From assembly GCF_022809125.1 (NCBI RefSeq), contig NZ_JALGBI010000004.1:37003-101002 (forward strand): a DNA stretch of 64,000 nt, given 5' to 3'. The DNA is from Variovorax terrae. Its GTDB lineage: Bacteria > Pseudomonadota > Gammaproteobacteria > Burkholderiales > Burkholderiaceae_C. This document shows positions 17,306 through 25,918 of the stretch, piece after piece. The translations under genes were made by a program, and so were the position numbers. Each line of letters starts with the position of its first letter. The first letter of the stretch is position 1. The notes below the pieces were generated by a model. That model searched no databases. It had not been told where the DNA came from and saw nothing but the letters and a program-made list of their open reading frames with translations.

Positions 17306-18229
17306 ATGACTCTTATCGCCTTCCTGGGCTCGCTTGAGATTGGGCTCGTATTTGCTCTCGTCGCCCTCGGCGTCTTTATCTCGTTCAGGATCGTCAACTT
17401 CCCTGATCTCACCGTGGACGGTAGCTTCCCGCTGGGGGGCGCCGTCGCTGCGGCGATGCTGGTTGGTGGCTGGCATCCGCTCATCGCCACCATCGCCGCT
17501 TTCGCAGCGGGGGCGCTCGCAGGTCTGACGACGGGCTGGCTGCATGTGAAGTTGAAGATCATGCAGTTGCTCGCGGGTATTCTGGTGATGATTGCGCTGT
17601 ACTCGATCAACCTGCGTGTGATGGGCAAGCCCAACGAGCCACTATTGGACACGCCCACCATCTTCAGCGCGTTCTCTAGTGCATCGGTGTCTGCCTCTTG
17701 GGTAACTCCGCTGGTCCTTCTTGCCATCACACTTATGGTCAAGTTCGCGTTGGACTGGTACTTCGCGTCCGAGGTGGGCCTGGCCATGCGAGCCACCGGT
17801 GGAAACGCACGCATGGCTAGATCGGTGGGGGTATCCACCGACCGTCTTTCCTTGGTGGCACTGGCTCTCTCCAACGGCATCGTTGCACTGGCTGGTGCCC
17901 TTTTTGCGCAGTCCCAAGGCGGAGCGGATGTCTCCATGGGTATCGGCACCATCGTGATTGGCTTGGCGGCGGTCATCATCGGAGAGACAATTCTTCCGGG
18001 GCGCAGCATTGCCATCGCCACCCTCGGGTGCATCGTTGGTGCGGTGCTCTACCGTATGCTCATCGCCGTGGGCCTCAACAGTGATTTCATCGGGCTGAAG
18101 GCGCAGGATCTCAACCTCGTTACGGCCATTCTGGTGACGATCGCGCTGGTTATGCCTGTGTCGAAGCGGTACCTGGCGCGTCGTCGTAGTGCCGCGGGTG
18201 CTGCCAAGAAGGAGGTGTCGTCATGCTGA
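17306..18229 (+). CDS. ABC transporter permease (COG4120-like)
   Basis: 307 residues, eight or nine membrane segments, starting GSLEIGLVFALVALGVFISF and containing DLTVDGSFPLGGAVAAAML, characteristic of this permease group (distantly related to LivH/LivM). Near residue 155 it has LGLAMRATGGNARMARS-like sequence that contacts the ATPase. It lies 18 bases after the receptor gene and overlaps the ATPase gene by 7 bases. Channel subunit of the three-gene importer. Confidence 0.9.
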   Translation: MTLIAFLGSLEIGLVFALVALGVFISFRIVNFPDLTVDGSFPLGGAVAAAMLVGGWHPLIATIAAFAAGALAGLTTGWLHVKLKIMQLLAGILVMIALYSINLRVMGKPNEPLLDTPTIFSAFSSASVSASWVTPLVLLAITLMVKFALDWYFASEVGLAMRATGGNARMARSVGVSTDRLSLVALALSNGIVALAGALFAQSQGGADVSMGIGTIVIGLAAVIIGETILPGRSIAIATLGCIVGAVLYRMLIAVGLNSDFIGLKAQDLNLVTAILVTIALVMPVSKRYLARRRSAAGAAKKEVSSC

Positions 18230-19017
18230 AGGCGACCGACCTTCGGGTAACATTCAATGCAGGGACCCCGATCGAGAATCGCGCGTTGCGTGGACTCGAC
18301 CTCACTATTCCGAGCGGCCAGTTCGTCACCGTCATCGGCTCCAACGGGGCCGGAAAATCCACCATGCTCAATGCGCTCAGTGGTGATCTACTGGTAGACA
18401 GCGGCAGCATCGTCATTGACGACGTGGATGTCACGCGCAAGCATGCATGGCAACGCAGTGACCTGGTGTCACGTGTCTTTCAGGACCCGATGGCCGGAAC
18501 TTGCGAGGCACTGACGATCGAGGAAAACCTGGCGTTGGCATGGCGACGCGGCGAGCGCCGCGGATTGCGATCTGCCTTGCATCGGGAGGTTCAGGAGATT
18601 TTTCGCGACAAGCTCAGCATCTTGGGTCTGGGGTTGGAGAATCGGCTGAAAGATCGCATGGGGCTGCTGTCCGGAGGACAGCGTCAGGCGGTCAGCCTGC
18701 TCATGGCGTCCCTACGGCCATCGCGTATTCTTTTGCTCGATGAACATACGGCTGCACTTGACCCAAAGACTGCTGCGTTCGTTCTTGAGCTTACGCGCAA
18801 GATCGTGGAAGAGGGGAAGCTGACCACGATGATGGTCACTCACAGTATGAAGCAGGCTCTGACCCATGGGTCGCGTACCGTGATGCTGCACGAGGGGCGA
18901 GTCGTACTGGACGTGAGCGGAGAGGAGCGCGCCGGCATGGACGTTCCAGATCTGCTTCGAATGTTCGAGCACACACGCGGCGAGGCGATCGCTGACGACG
19001 CGCTGTTGCTGGGCTGA
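18223..19017 (+). CDS. ABC transporter ATP-binding protein (COG1101-like)
   Basis: 264 residues. Walker A GSNGAGKST (about residues 39-47), signature LSGGQRQAVSLLMA and Walker B ILLLDEHTAALDP, with histidine after the Walker B glutamate as in this subgroup. AAGGAGG precedes the ATG by 6 bases. It completes the importer with the two preceding genes. Confidence 0.92.
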   Translation: MLKATDLRVTFNAGTPIENRALRGLDLTIPSGQFVTVIGSNGAGKSTMLNALSGDLLVDSGSIVIDDVDVTRKHAWQRSDLVSRVFQDPMAGTCEALTIEENLALAWRRGERRGLRSALHREVQEIFRDKLSILGLGLENRLKDRMGLLSGGQRQAVSLLMASLRPSRILLLDEHTAALDPKTAAFVLELTRKIVEEGKLTTMMVTHSMKQALTHGSRTVMLHEGRVVLDVSGEERAGMDVPDLLRMFEHTRGEAIADDALLLG

Positions 19018-19143
19018 GACGGGTGGGCTTTTGGCCAGTGGTGATACGGGAGAACCACTATCGGCGAGCATATCCCAAGCACGCCTTCGTTTTTCCCACC
19101 AAGCGCGGCACCTTAGATCGATAAAATTGACGTTAGCAAAGCC

Positions 19144-19623
19144 ATGAGCTCTGCATCTTCTCTTCCGACATCTATTTCGATTCGCCTTATTCGTCGCGAG
19201 GACTACGAGCAATGGATTCCATTGTGGGAGGGGTACAACGCGTTCTATGGCAGAAGTGGGGATACGGCGCTCGATCCCGAGATTACCGCTGTGACGTGGT
19301 GGCGTTTTTTCAACCCGATAGAGCCAGTATTCGCGGTGGTGGCCGAAACAGAGGAGGTTGTTGTCGGATTCGCGCACTTCTTGTTCCATCGCAGCACAAC
19401 AAGACTCGAACCCGTGTGCTATCTGAATGATATCTTCACTCTGTCGGCGTTCCGCGGAAGGGGGATAGGAAAGTCTCTCATCCATGGCGTGTACGAGTAT
19501 GCGCGCAATGCAGGCGCACGCAGAGTCTATTGGCAGACGCAGGCAGCGAATGAAGCTGGGCGAGCGCTGTATGACAAGGTGGCCATGAATTCCGGCTTCA
19601 TTGTGTACTCGCACCAATGCTGA
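19144..19623 (+). CDS. GNAT-family N-acetyltransferase
   Basis: 159 residues with the GNAT acetyl-CoA loop LSAFRGRGIGKSLIHGVYEY (about residues 100-118) and the preceding beta-strand CYLNDIFTL. The N-terminus IRLIRREDYEQWIPLWEGYN is usual for small amine acetyltransferases. The gene follows the ABC importer after 126 bases and could modify an imported amine. It may alternatively be an independent unit, since the gap is long enough for its own promoter. Confidence 0.88.
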   Translation: MSSASSLPTSISIRLIRREDYEQWIPLWEGYNAFYGRSGDTALDPEITAVTWWRFFNPIEPVFAVVAETEEVVVGFAHFLFHRSTTRLEPVCYLNDIFTLSAFRGRGIGKSLIHGVYEYARNAGARRVYWQTQAANEAGRALYDKVAMNSGFIVYSHQC

Positions 19624-20079
19624 TTGTTCGGGACCTTTCCATAGAAAAACGACTACGCCTGAGAAGGATTTGGCGACCCGTGACACATCGCTCAGAAGAG
19701 ACTGAGTGTGGCCTCACGCGCAGTTCAATATCGGCCTCGATCGCTTTGATGGGCGCAGGTGCGGATCAGGCCTTTCACTTCGGCACGCTGCCGGATTCAG
19801 GCGCCCCCGAGCGGCGACTGCGTGTCGTTGAACGCATTCTGGTCTCCTCGCCAAGCTGCCGGTGGCGCCGCACCGGTCTGGGGACTCCGGCCGATCTCGC
19901 GTAGCACCTCATCGTGGCCGGTACCGATCCGTCCGGACGAATGCCGATTTGACCAACAATAAAGACTAGGCCGGCCGCCTTCACCGCAGGCGAATATTGA
20001 AACGCCTCGAAACTTGGTTGCCGCCGAAGACAGGGTCGTTTTCAGATAAGCGTAAACGCTCAATATTCGCGTTTGTCAT
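19624..20079 (-). pseudogene. RidA-family gene remnant and surrounding debris
   Basis: From an ATG at 20079 on the minus strand the sequence encodes NIERLRLSENDPVFGGNQV, then after one frame change QYSPAVKAAGLVFIVGQIGIRPDGSVP. These match the intact RidA protein encoded at 58293-58709 nearly residue for residue. Homology ends near 19900, so the second half is lost. The next stretch, GHDEVLREIGRSPQ in another frame, vaguely resembles the C-terminus of a CaiB-type CoA transferase, but is too short to rely on. The rest of 19624-19890 shows nothing I can support. Confidence 0.8.
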
Positions 20080-20085
20080 TCGAAC

Positions 20086-20994
20086 TCACTTTTTCCAGAG
20101 TAGCGGACGAGGCCTGAACCCCAGTTGCCCCTTGGCCTTCCTGTTGGAAGCACCGGTCAAGGACAAGTGGTAGTAGACGGCCTCCTCGCCAGCCAATTTC
20201 AACGCTTCCTGGCCGCTTGCGCGTGTCGGAGCGGGAGCCTCCACCCAGTTGGCAAAGGCGGGCATCCATTCGGCGACCGGCAAGGGATCGTCGTCAACAA
20301 CGTTGTATATGCCAGCCGGGGCAGTCAGAGCAGCGACCGTAGCGGCCACCGCATCATCGATGTGGACGAAAGACCAGACAGCATTGCCAGCACCCAGAAT
20401 CACGGCTTTGCCATCCCTGGCATCCTGGGCAATGACGCCATCGGGCCGATACCAGGTGCCCGGCCCATAGAAGAAGCCGTAGCGCAGGGACACCCCCTCC
20501 AGCAAAGTCGATGTGCACACCTTGTCTTCGTATTCACCGATGGCACGGGTGCTTTCACCAATCTCTCCCGGGGCTGCGTAGCGTAGCTTTGCAGTCTCAT
20601 CCGCCAGTTGCCCAACTGGTGCATCGAGATAAAAACCTCGGGACTGCATGATGTAGCGCTTCACACCCAGCGACTGTGCTGCGGCCAGCAGGTTGCCGCC
20701 GCCCTCGCGGTGCAGGCGTGTATCGTTCGGCATGGATTTGATGATGTCCGCCGGCGTCGCTGGCAGCCAGGTCAACTGGTCGATCACGACGTCCGGGGAT
20801 GCCACATCGATGGCGGCATGCACGGCCTTGGGGTCAAAGGCATCGGCGACCGACGCCGACGCCCCCAGTTCGCGAAGACGATCCACGCCCGCTCCGGCGC
20901 GAGTCATGCCAGTGACTTGATGGCCAAGCGCGCACAGCACGCGCACCAGCGGTAGCCCAATGACGCCGGTGGCGCCTGCAATAAAGATCTTCAT
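20086..20994 (-). CDS. NAD-dependent epimerase/dehydratase-family protein
   Basis: 302 residues of the extended short-chain dehydrogenase type. N-terminal cofactor motif MKIFIAGATGVIGLPLVRVL, then YIMQSRGFYLDAP and the later LRYGFFYGPGTWY. The usual YxxxK catalytic pair is not obvious: the corresponding region is IGEYEDKVC, which does contain YEDK, so a modified active site is possible. It is third in an operon with an AhpD-like protein and a cupin, 35 bases downstream of the former. The physiological substrate is unknown. Confidence 0.88.
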   Translation of the reverse strand: MKIFIAGATGVIGLPLVRVLCALGHQVTGMTRAGAGVDRLRELGASASVADAFDPKAVHAAIDVASPDVVIDQLTWLPATPADIIKSMPNDTRLHREGGGNLLAAAQSLGVKRYIMQSRGFYLDAPVGQLADETAKLRYAAPGEIGESTRAIGEYEDKVCTSTLLEGVSLRYGFFYGPGTWYRPDGVIAQDARDGKAVILGAGNAVWSFVHIDDAVAATVAALTAPAGIYNVVDDDPLPVAEWMPAFANWVEAPAPTRASGQEALKLAGEEAVYYHLSLTGASNRKAKGQLGFRPRPLLWKK

Positions 20995-21029
20995 GATCCA
21001 TTCTTTCTTTGAAGGGGAGCAGCTTGCGC

Positions 21030-21485
21030 TCAGCTTTTGTCGGCTTGGAGGCCATCCGGCTCGCGGCGAAAGCTGATGGCCAGGCGGTTGTAGGCGTTCA
21101 TCAAGCTGATGGCCATGGTCAGGTCGGCCAGTTCCTTTTCACTGAACACGGCCGCGGCTGCCTCGAAGGCAGCATCCGGTACATGCGTCTGCGCCACCAG
21201 GGTCACCGTTTCAGCCCATGCCAGCGCGGCTTGCTCCCGTGCGCTGAAGATACTGCCCGCCTCGCTCCAGGCTTGCACCAGGGCCAGCTTCTGCACGGAC
21301 ACGCCTTTCTTCGTCAAGTCACGAGTATGCATGTCCAGGCAGTAGGCACAGCCATTGATCTGGCTGACGCGCAGATAGACCAGTTCGACCAGCACGTCTT
21401 CAAGGCCCGATTGCAGGATATAGCCATACACGCCTCCGAAGGCCTTGACGCCGCCGGGAGCGGCCTTTGTGTAATCCAATCTCAT
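21030..21485 (-). CDS. Carboxymuconolactone decarboxylase/AhpD-like protein
   Basis: 151 residues, start at the ATG with GAGGAG eight bases upstream. The AhpD-type redox motif CAYC (Cys46, Cys49) is followed by LDMH (His53), and the C-terminal helix LMNAYNRLAISFRREP is typical. Members of this group act as alkylhydroperoxidases or as uncharacterised redox proteins. Its neighbours, an exported cupin and an epimerase-like protein, together with a divergent MocR gene, form a cassette seen in stress-response settings; that role is inferred. Confidence 0.9.
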   Translation of the reverse strand: MRLDYTKAAPGGVKAFGGVYGYILQSGLEDVLVELVYLRVSQINGCAYCLDMHTRDLTKKGVSVQKLALVQAWSEAGSIFSAREQAALAWAETVTLVAQTHVPDAAFEAAAAVFSEKELADLTMAISLMNAYNRLAISFRREPDGLQADKS

Positions 21486-21495
21486 CTTCAACTCC

Positions 21496-21909
21496 TCATT
21501 CGTTGGTGGTCAGTGGGGTGTCGTTGCTGTCCACGACAAACACGGCGAGCAGCTTGGCAGGCTGGGTCTTGCTCGCATTGCGGCTGACGGGATGCCGTGA
21601 GCCGGGCTCTTCGTAGAAGCTCTCCCCGGCCTTGTAGATCCGCTCGGGGCCATCGTTGACCTTGCTGGCAATGCGGCCCGAGACGACATAGGCGTAGATG
21701 AACGAAGACTTCGCATGCGTGTGTGGCAGCGAGGCCCCGCCTGGTGGATAGAGCACCTCCACAGCAATCAGCGACTTGCCAGGAATATTCGTGATTGGTT
21801 GAGAAAAATTCGGCTTCACCGAGTCACCTGCGCCATGCGCCGATGCGACCCCGATAAAACTCAATCCCACCGCGAAGGTCAACGGGAAAAGAACGTGTTG
21901 AAGTTTCAT
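21496..21909 (-). CDS. Exported cupin-domain protein
   Basis: The second ATG of a tandem pair (21915 and 21909) is chosen because AGGAG sits six bases before it, giving 137 residues. Signal peptide KLQHVLFPLTFAVGLSFIGV with cleavage after ASAHG. The cupin core shows LPHTHAKSSFIYAYVVSGRI and the second motif YEEPGSRHPVSRNAS, so two histidines of motif 1 and one of motif 2 are available for metal. First gene of a three-gene operon divergent from a MocR regulator. Confidence 0.88.
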   Translation of the reverse strand: MKLQHVLFPLTFAVGLSFIGVASAHGAGDSVKPNFSQPITNIPGKSLIAVEVLYPPGGASLPHTHAKSSFIYAYVVSGRIASKVNDGPERIYKAGESFYEEPGSRHPVSRNASKTQPAKLLAVFVVDSNDTPLTTNE

Positions 21910-21996
21910 ATCCATCTCCTGATAGCCGCAATGATGCTTCTGGGATGGTTTATCCAAAAGACCTGAAAATATGAAATGTGGCTGTACTATGGATCG

Positions 21997-23409
21997 ATGA
22001 GCAGTCCATTGCACATCCCCCTGGATCGATCGGCCAAGACTTCCTTTGCCGAACAGATATGCGCCGGAATTACCAGTGCGATCGAGAGCGGTGTGCTCGA
22101 ATCTGGGGCAAGGCTGCCGTCCTGGGTCGATCTCGCAGCGCAGCTGGGCGTAGCGCGTGGAACAGTCAAGGCGGCATACGAACGGCTGGCGGATGCCCAA
22201 CTGGTAGAGGTCGCTTCACGTTCCAGCGGCACGAGGGTCACAGGGACTCGGAGCGAACGCGCCGCAGTCGAGCGGCATGCCGCCCGGACGGACCTTCAAT
22301 CCGCCATGTACCAGCATTTCCTGCCCGGGCCTGCCGTGTTTCAGATGGGAGTTCCTGCTTCCGACTGCTTCCCCTCCACGCTGCTCGCGCGCATTCGAGC
22401 ACGTACCGCGCGGGACGAGGCAGAGGCCATCGCCTGCTATCACGATCCCCGCGGAGAGTTCGAATTCCGACGCGAGATTGCAGCCCATCTGGCACTGTCT
22501 CGAGGCATCGAATGCCTGTCTTCACAGGTTTTCATCACGGCGGGATTCTCGGGTGGTCTGGGTGCCACCCTCCAGGTCATCCAGGCTGCGGGCAAGACTG
22601 CATGGGTTGAAAATCCCGGATTTCTTCTGAGCCGCCGCGCCCTGGAAATCGCCGGTCTCTCCACCATCCATGTTCCGGTGGATGCCGACGGAATGAATAT
22701 TGCTTTCGGAGAAAGACATGCGCCGGATGCGGCTGTCGCGCTGGTCACACCGGGGCAACAAGCGCCATTGGGGCCCACCTTGTCGCTGGAGCGCAGACTT
22801 CAACTGCTTGCTTGGGCGGAACGTTCCCAAGCCTGGATCATCGAGGACGACTACCTAGGGGAACTGCAACTCAGGCGACGTGCTGCACCAGCACTGGCGG
22901 CCCAAGACCGGTCTGGCCGAGTCATCCATATAGGCTCCTTCGCCAAGACCATCAGTCCCGCGCTGCGCCTGGGGTTTGTCGTTGCACCGCCTGCACTGGT
23001 GCCCGCATTCGACGAGGCCATGGCTTGCCTAGCACCTGCACCTGGCCCAGCCGTCCAGACCGCGACGCTGGAGTTCATGCGGGACGGCCACTATCTCCGG
23101 CACCTGCGGCGCATGAAGCGTGTCTATGCCGCACGCAGCAATGCGCTGCTCGCCAACCTGGATGCCCAGGGCCTCCATGGATATCCCGCCGGTCTGGCCG
23201 TGGTGGTCCAGTTCCCGGGCGGCTGCGACGACAAGGCCATTGCGCGCGAAGCCTACGCCTATGGCCTTGCTCCAGCGCCGCTGTCGATCTGGTACGGTGC
23301 AACTGGTACGCAGCGGTCCGGCCTGCTTCTCGGAGTCGCATCCGCTGTGGAAACCCAGCAGGAAGTAGCGTGCCAACGGCTGGCACAGATCATTTGTAGG
23401 TATGTGTGA
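21997..23409 (+). CDS. MocR-type regulator (GntR helix-turn-helix fused to aminotransferase fold)
   Basis: 470 residues from the ATG at 21997; an in-frame ATG at 21976 adds seven residues. N-terminal GntR winged helix (GARLPSWVDLAAQLGVARGT, residues 28-47), then a class I aminotransferase fold. The pyridoxal-phosphate lysine is in HIGSFAKTISPALRLGF (about residue 317). MocR proteins sense pyridoxal phosphate or amino compounds. It is divergent from the cupin-AhpD-epimerase operon across an 87-bp gap, which it presumably regulates. Confidence 0.93.
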   Translation: MSSPLHIPLDRSAKTSFAEQICAGITSAIESGVLESGARLPSWVDLAAQLGVARGTVKAAYERLADAQLVEVASRSSGTRVTGTRSERAAVERHAARTDLQSAMYQHFLPGPAVFQMGVPASDCFPSTLLARIRARTARDEAEAIACYHDPRGEFEFRREIAAHLALSRGIECLSSQVFITAGFSGGLGATLQVIQAAGKTAWVENPGFLLSRRALEIAGLSTIHVPVDADGMNIAFGERHAPDAAVALVTPGQQAPLGPTLSLERRLQLLAWAERSQAWIIEDDYLGELQLRRRAAPALAAQDRSGRVIHIGSFAKTISPALRLGFVVAPPALVPAFDEAMACLAPAPGPAVQTATLEFMRDGHYLRHLRRMKRVYAARSNALLANLDAQGLHGYPAGLAVVVQFPGGCDDKAIAREAYAYGLAPAPLSIWYGATGTQRSGLLLGVASAVETQQEVACQRLAQIICRYV

Positions 23410-23795
23410 ATTGCGCGCGAGTTCTGGAAATCCAGAACTCAAACGCCTCGCAGCGGCGCTTGAGCCAAATTCAATTCATGAACCAGATCAACCGGCGCAC
23501 GTGGCCGCGTCGGAACGAAACGGCGGCCTGAGTAATGTAGTCTCAGGCCGCCAAACGACGGGCACCATGGCGCCAGCACAGGAAGCAGCGCTCCAGCCTC
23601 CATCTCCTCTTCGATGAACCATTCGGCGAGGAAACCACTAATGCCCGACTGCCCGCTTGATGGCATGACTTGCTGAGGGGGAATCGCTTCCGCCGGCACC
23701 CCAGCGCCACACGGCCAATGCAGCCAGGAGCAAAAAGAACCAGAGTAGGCGCCACCACAGCGGCCAGGACACAGCTTCGCGTGTATTCCCCGCTT
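23410..23795. other. Gene-free interval between convergent genes
   Basis: No coding sequence is supported between the ends of the MocR gene and the monooxygenase gene. The only structured element is the strong inverted repeat at 23522-23552, listed separately. Confidence 0.5.
23522..23552. terminator. Perfect 11-bp inverted repeat between convergent genes, likely bidirectional terminator
   Basis: GGCGGCCTGAG (23522-23532) and CTCAGGCCGCC (23542-23552) are exact complements around a nine-base loop. It lies between the convergent MocR and monooxygenase genes, the expected position of a shared terminator. No long T-run follows on either strand; the minus-strand side has only a short TTTCGTT. 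It could therefore be a rho-aided stop or RNA-stabilising structure. Confidence 0.6.
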
Positions 23796-24998
23796 TCAGA
23801 TACGGGCGTTCGCGGGGAGCGGAATACCCAGCAGGGCGCGGCCATGAAGTTCCGCGGAAGGCGTTACCTGCATGAGAAAGTGCGACGCCATGGCGTGCAG
23901 ATCGCGGAAATAGCGCTCCAGCGGGCCGATCGGTACGAGACTACCGCCGAGGTTGCGAACGAGGGCATCCGCCGCATCCAGGGCCATGTCGCAAATGACG
24001 GCGCCGTCCGTCCTGTAGCGGGTTCGCTGTGCAACCGTAAACGGTGTGCCGGCAGCGGCCTGGTCCCACATTTCATCCACATCGTGCATCAGCAGGTTGA
24101 ATGCACCCTCGATCTTTGCACCCGCTTTTCCCAACTCAGCCAAGGAGAAGCGATCTTCAGTCTGCGGCGCGTTGAGGCCCACGGGGGTCCGCTTGCGGAT
24201 TGTTTCGATGTAGATGTCGAGGATTCCGGTGGCGACCGCGGTGGCTGCTGCCGCTACAGACATCACAAACAGGCTGGTGTGAGGAATCTTGTACATCGAG
24301 CCCTTATTGCGTTCCAAGCCGGGAACCTGATTGCTTTGCACATCAGTCCACTTGATCGTCCGGTAGAGCGGGACTCGCTCCTCGGTCAAGTACACGTCCT
24401 TGCTGCCGGTTCCCTTCATGCCGAACACATTCCAACTCTCGTGGTCGATGCGGAAGCTAGCCTGTGGAACGAGCATCAGGCGTAGTTCCTTACCCCCGTC
24501 CCCGGTCGGTACTTCCACCAGCACCGCAGCCCAATCGGCGTTGTCGATGCCCGACGCATAAGTCCACTTGCCGCTGAGAACGTAGTAACCATCCACCAGC
24601 TTCGCGTCGACGCCTCGGCCGACATTGCCGGTGAGCGCAATCACAACAGCGTCTTTCCCGCCGGCAAAGACCTCATCTTGAGCCTGCACCGAGAACATGC
24701 CCGCCATCCACGGATGCAAACCCGCGAGCGAAAGAATCCATGCCGTGGCGCTGTCGCCGCGCGCAACCTCGCGCGATACGCGCCACAGCGTTGACGGGCG
24801 CATGCCGTAGCCTCCGTTTTCCACGGACTGGCAGATTCGAAAGAAGCCTGCCTCGCGGAGGCTGGCCGCCACATCTTCCGAGATGCGCTTGCTGCTGTCG
24901 TGGCCAGGGCCAACTTCCCGGAGTCGGGGAATCATCGCCTGGGCACGCTGCACCAGGTCTTCGGTCGTGGGAAATAAGGAATGCGACTTTTGCTGCAT
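23796..24998 (-). CDS. Group D flavin-dependent monooxygenase, oxygenase component (acyl-CoA dehydrogenase fold)
   Basis: 400 residues with the acyl-CoA-dehydrogenase fold used by two-component oxygenases such as HsaA and the C2 component of 4-hydroxyphenylacetate hydroxylase. Conserved blocks include WILSLAGLHPWMAGMFS, GRGVDAKLVDGYYVLSGKWTYASGID, WNVFGMKGTGSKDVYL and the C-terminal SLVPIGPLERYFRDLHAMASH. These oxygenases take reduced flavin from a separate reductase, here encoded on the same strand 33 bases upstream of its start. It likely hydroxylates a phenolic substrate; the ring and position are not readable. Confidence 0.88.
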   Translation of the reverse strand: MQQKSHSLFPTTEDLVQRAQAMIPRLREVGPGHDSSKRISEDVAASLREAGFFRICQSVENGGYGMRPSTLWRVSREVARGDSATAWILSLAGLHPWMAGMFSVQAQDEVFAGGKDAVVIALTGNVGRGVDAKLVDGYYVLSGKWTYASGIDNADWAAVLVEVPTGDGGKELRLMLVPQASFRIDHESWNVFGMKGTGSKDVYLTEERVPLYRTIKWTDVQSNQVPGLERNKGSMYKIPHTSLFVMSVAAAATAVATGILDIYIETIRKRTPVGLNAPQTEDRFSLAELGKAGAKIEGAFNLLMHDVDEMWDQAAAGTPFTVAQRTRYRTDGAVICDMALDAADALVRNLGGSLVPIGPLERYFRDLHAMASHFLMQVTPSAELHGRALLGIPLPANARI

Positions 24999-25031
24999 GG
25001 ATTAACTCCTTGGGTTTTTGGTGATTGAGGT

Positions 25032-25532
25032 TTAGGCGTGATGAAGGTTCACGCCCATGTATTTGCCGCTGGCATAGATCAGTGCGGGCGCCGGCGGATC
25101 AGAGGACACCATGTCGGTAACTTCGCCAATAACCACCTGGTGGTCGCCGTGCGCGTGCCACGCTTGGGTACTGCAGAAAAAACTGGCGTTGGCATCGACC
25201 AGCGCAGGTGCCGCGCTAGTGGTGAACTCCCAGATACCCTCGGAGCCCTGTGAGGGCTGGCCGGCGTAGTAGCGCGAGATCGAGTCTTGGTGCGATGCGA
25301 GCACGTTGACTGAGAACGCTCTCGACGCCTGAAGATGGGGCAGCAGCCGGCTCTCGTTGCGAACGCAGAAGAGCAGGAGCAATGGATCCAGACTGACGGA
25401 GGTGAGGGAATTGGCTGTCATGGCTACGACCTGCCCCGGCTGCGCAGCGTGGGAAACAGCAATGACCGACACGCCTGTCACAAAGCGACCCATGAGGGAG
25501 CGGAATCTGTGAGGATCGGCGATCTTGAGCAT
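25032..25532 (-). CDS. Flavin reductase, partner of the two-component monooxygenase
   Basis: 166 residues of the short-chain flavin reductase family (HpaC/HsaB group). Core blocks: LMGRFVTGVSVIAVSHA, AMTANSLTSVSLDPLLLLFC and AFSVNVLASHQDSIS, with the C-terminal HGDHQVVIGEV. It would supply reduced FMN or FAD to the oxygenase encoded 33 bases downstream. It is the first gene of this two-gene operon; an operator-like palindrome lies 60 bp before its start. Confidence 0.92.
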   Translation of the reverse strand: MLKIADPHRFRSLMGRFVTGVSVIAVSHAAQPGQVVAMTANSLTSVSLDPLLLLFCVRNESRLLPHLQASRAFSVNVLASHQDSISRYYAGQPSQGSEGIWEFTTSAAPALVDANASFFCSTQAWHAHGDHQVVIGEVTDMVSSDPPAPALIYASGKYMGVNLHHA

Positions 25533-25591
25533 GGGGAACTCCTACAGCTGTCGGGCGTGTCGAAACTTTAGGAGGCTGGGGCCGAAAGGCC

Positions 25592-25609
25592 GTGTATCAG
25601 TGGATACAC
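25592..25609. promoter_or_regulatory. Operator candidate GTGTATC-N4-GATACAC
   Basis: A perfect 18-bp dyad, GTGTATC (25592-25598), AGTG, GATACAC (25603-25609), lies 60 bp before the flavin reductase start in the divergent gap 25533-25918. The same core, GTATC-N4-GATAC, recurs at 25810-25823 and 41335-41348. The symmetry fits a dimeric MarR- or Crp/Fnr-type regulator; both families are encoded in the window. Confidence 0.65.
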
Positions 25610-25809
25610 AAAGAGGAAGAATCTGCACTCACCAGCCGCGGAACGTCCCTTGAAGCTCTCGAGGCCGCACGAAGGGACGACGCTCGCCTGTCGCGGACGC
25701 GCGACATGTGCGGGAGCTGCTGCCACCGACACCGTCAGCAGTGGTGTGTGAAAAACCACAAGCGCGCAGGCCCCACGAGTGCAACAGACCGGCGCGTTTC
25801 GGTCCGCAT

Positions 25810-25823
25810 GTATCACCAGATAC
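25810..25823. promoter_or_regulatory. Operator candidate GTATC-N4-GATAC
   Basis: GTATC (25810-25814), ACCA, GATAC (25819-25823), 96 bp before the receptor gene that heads the ABC-amidase operon. Second copy of the motif in the same divergent gap, so one regulator could control both the monooxygenase and the transport operons. Confidence 0.55.
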
Positions 25824-25918
25824 GGAGCGCCAGAGGGTGTCTCCCTCAGAATTTTCTCTGCAGGCCTGGGTTGGGCGCTGCCGCGTATAGCCGTTTTCTA
25901 ATCTTTAGCGGAGCATGT

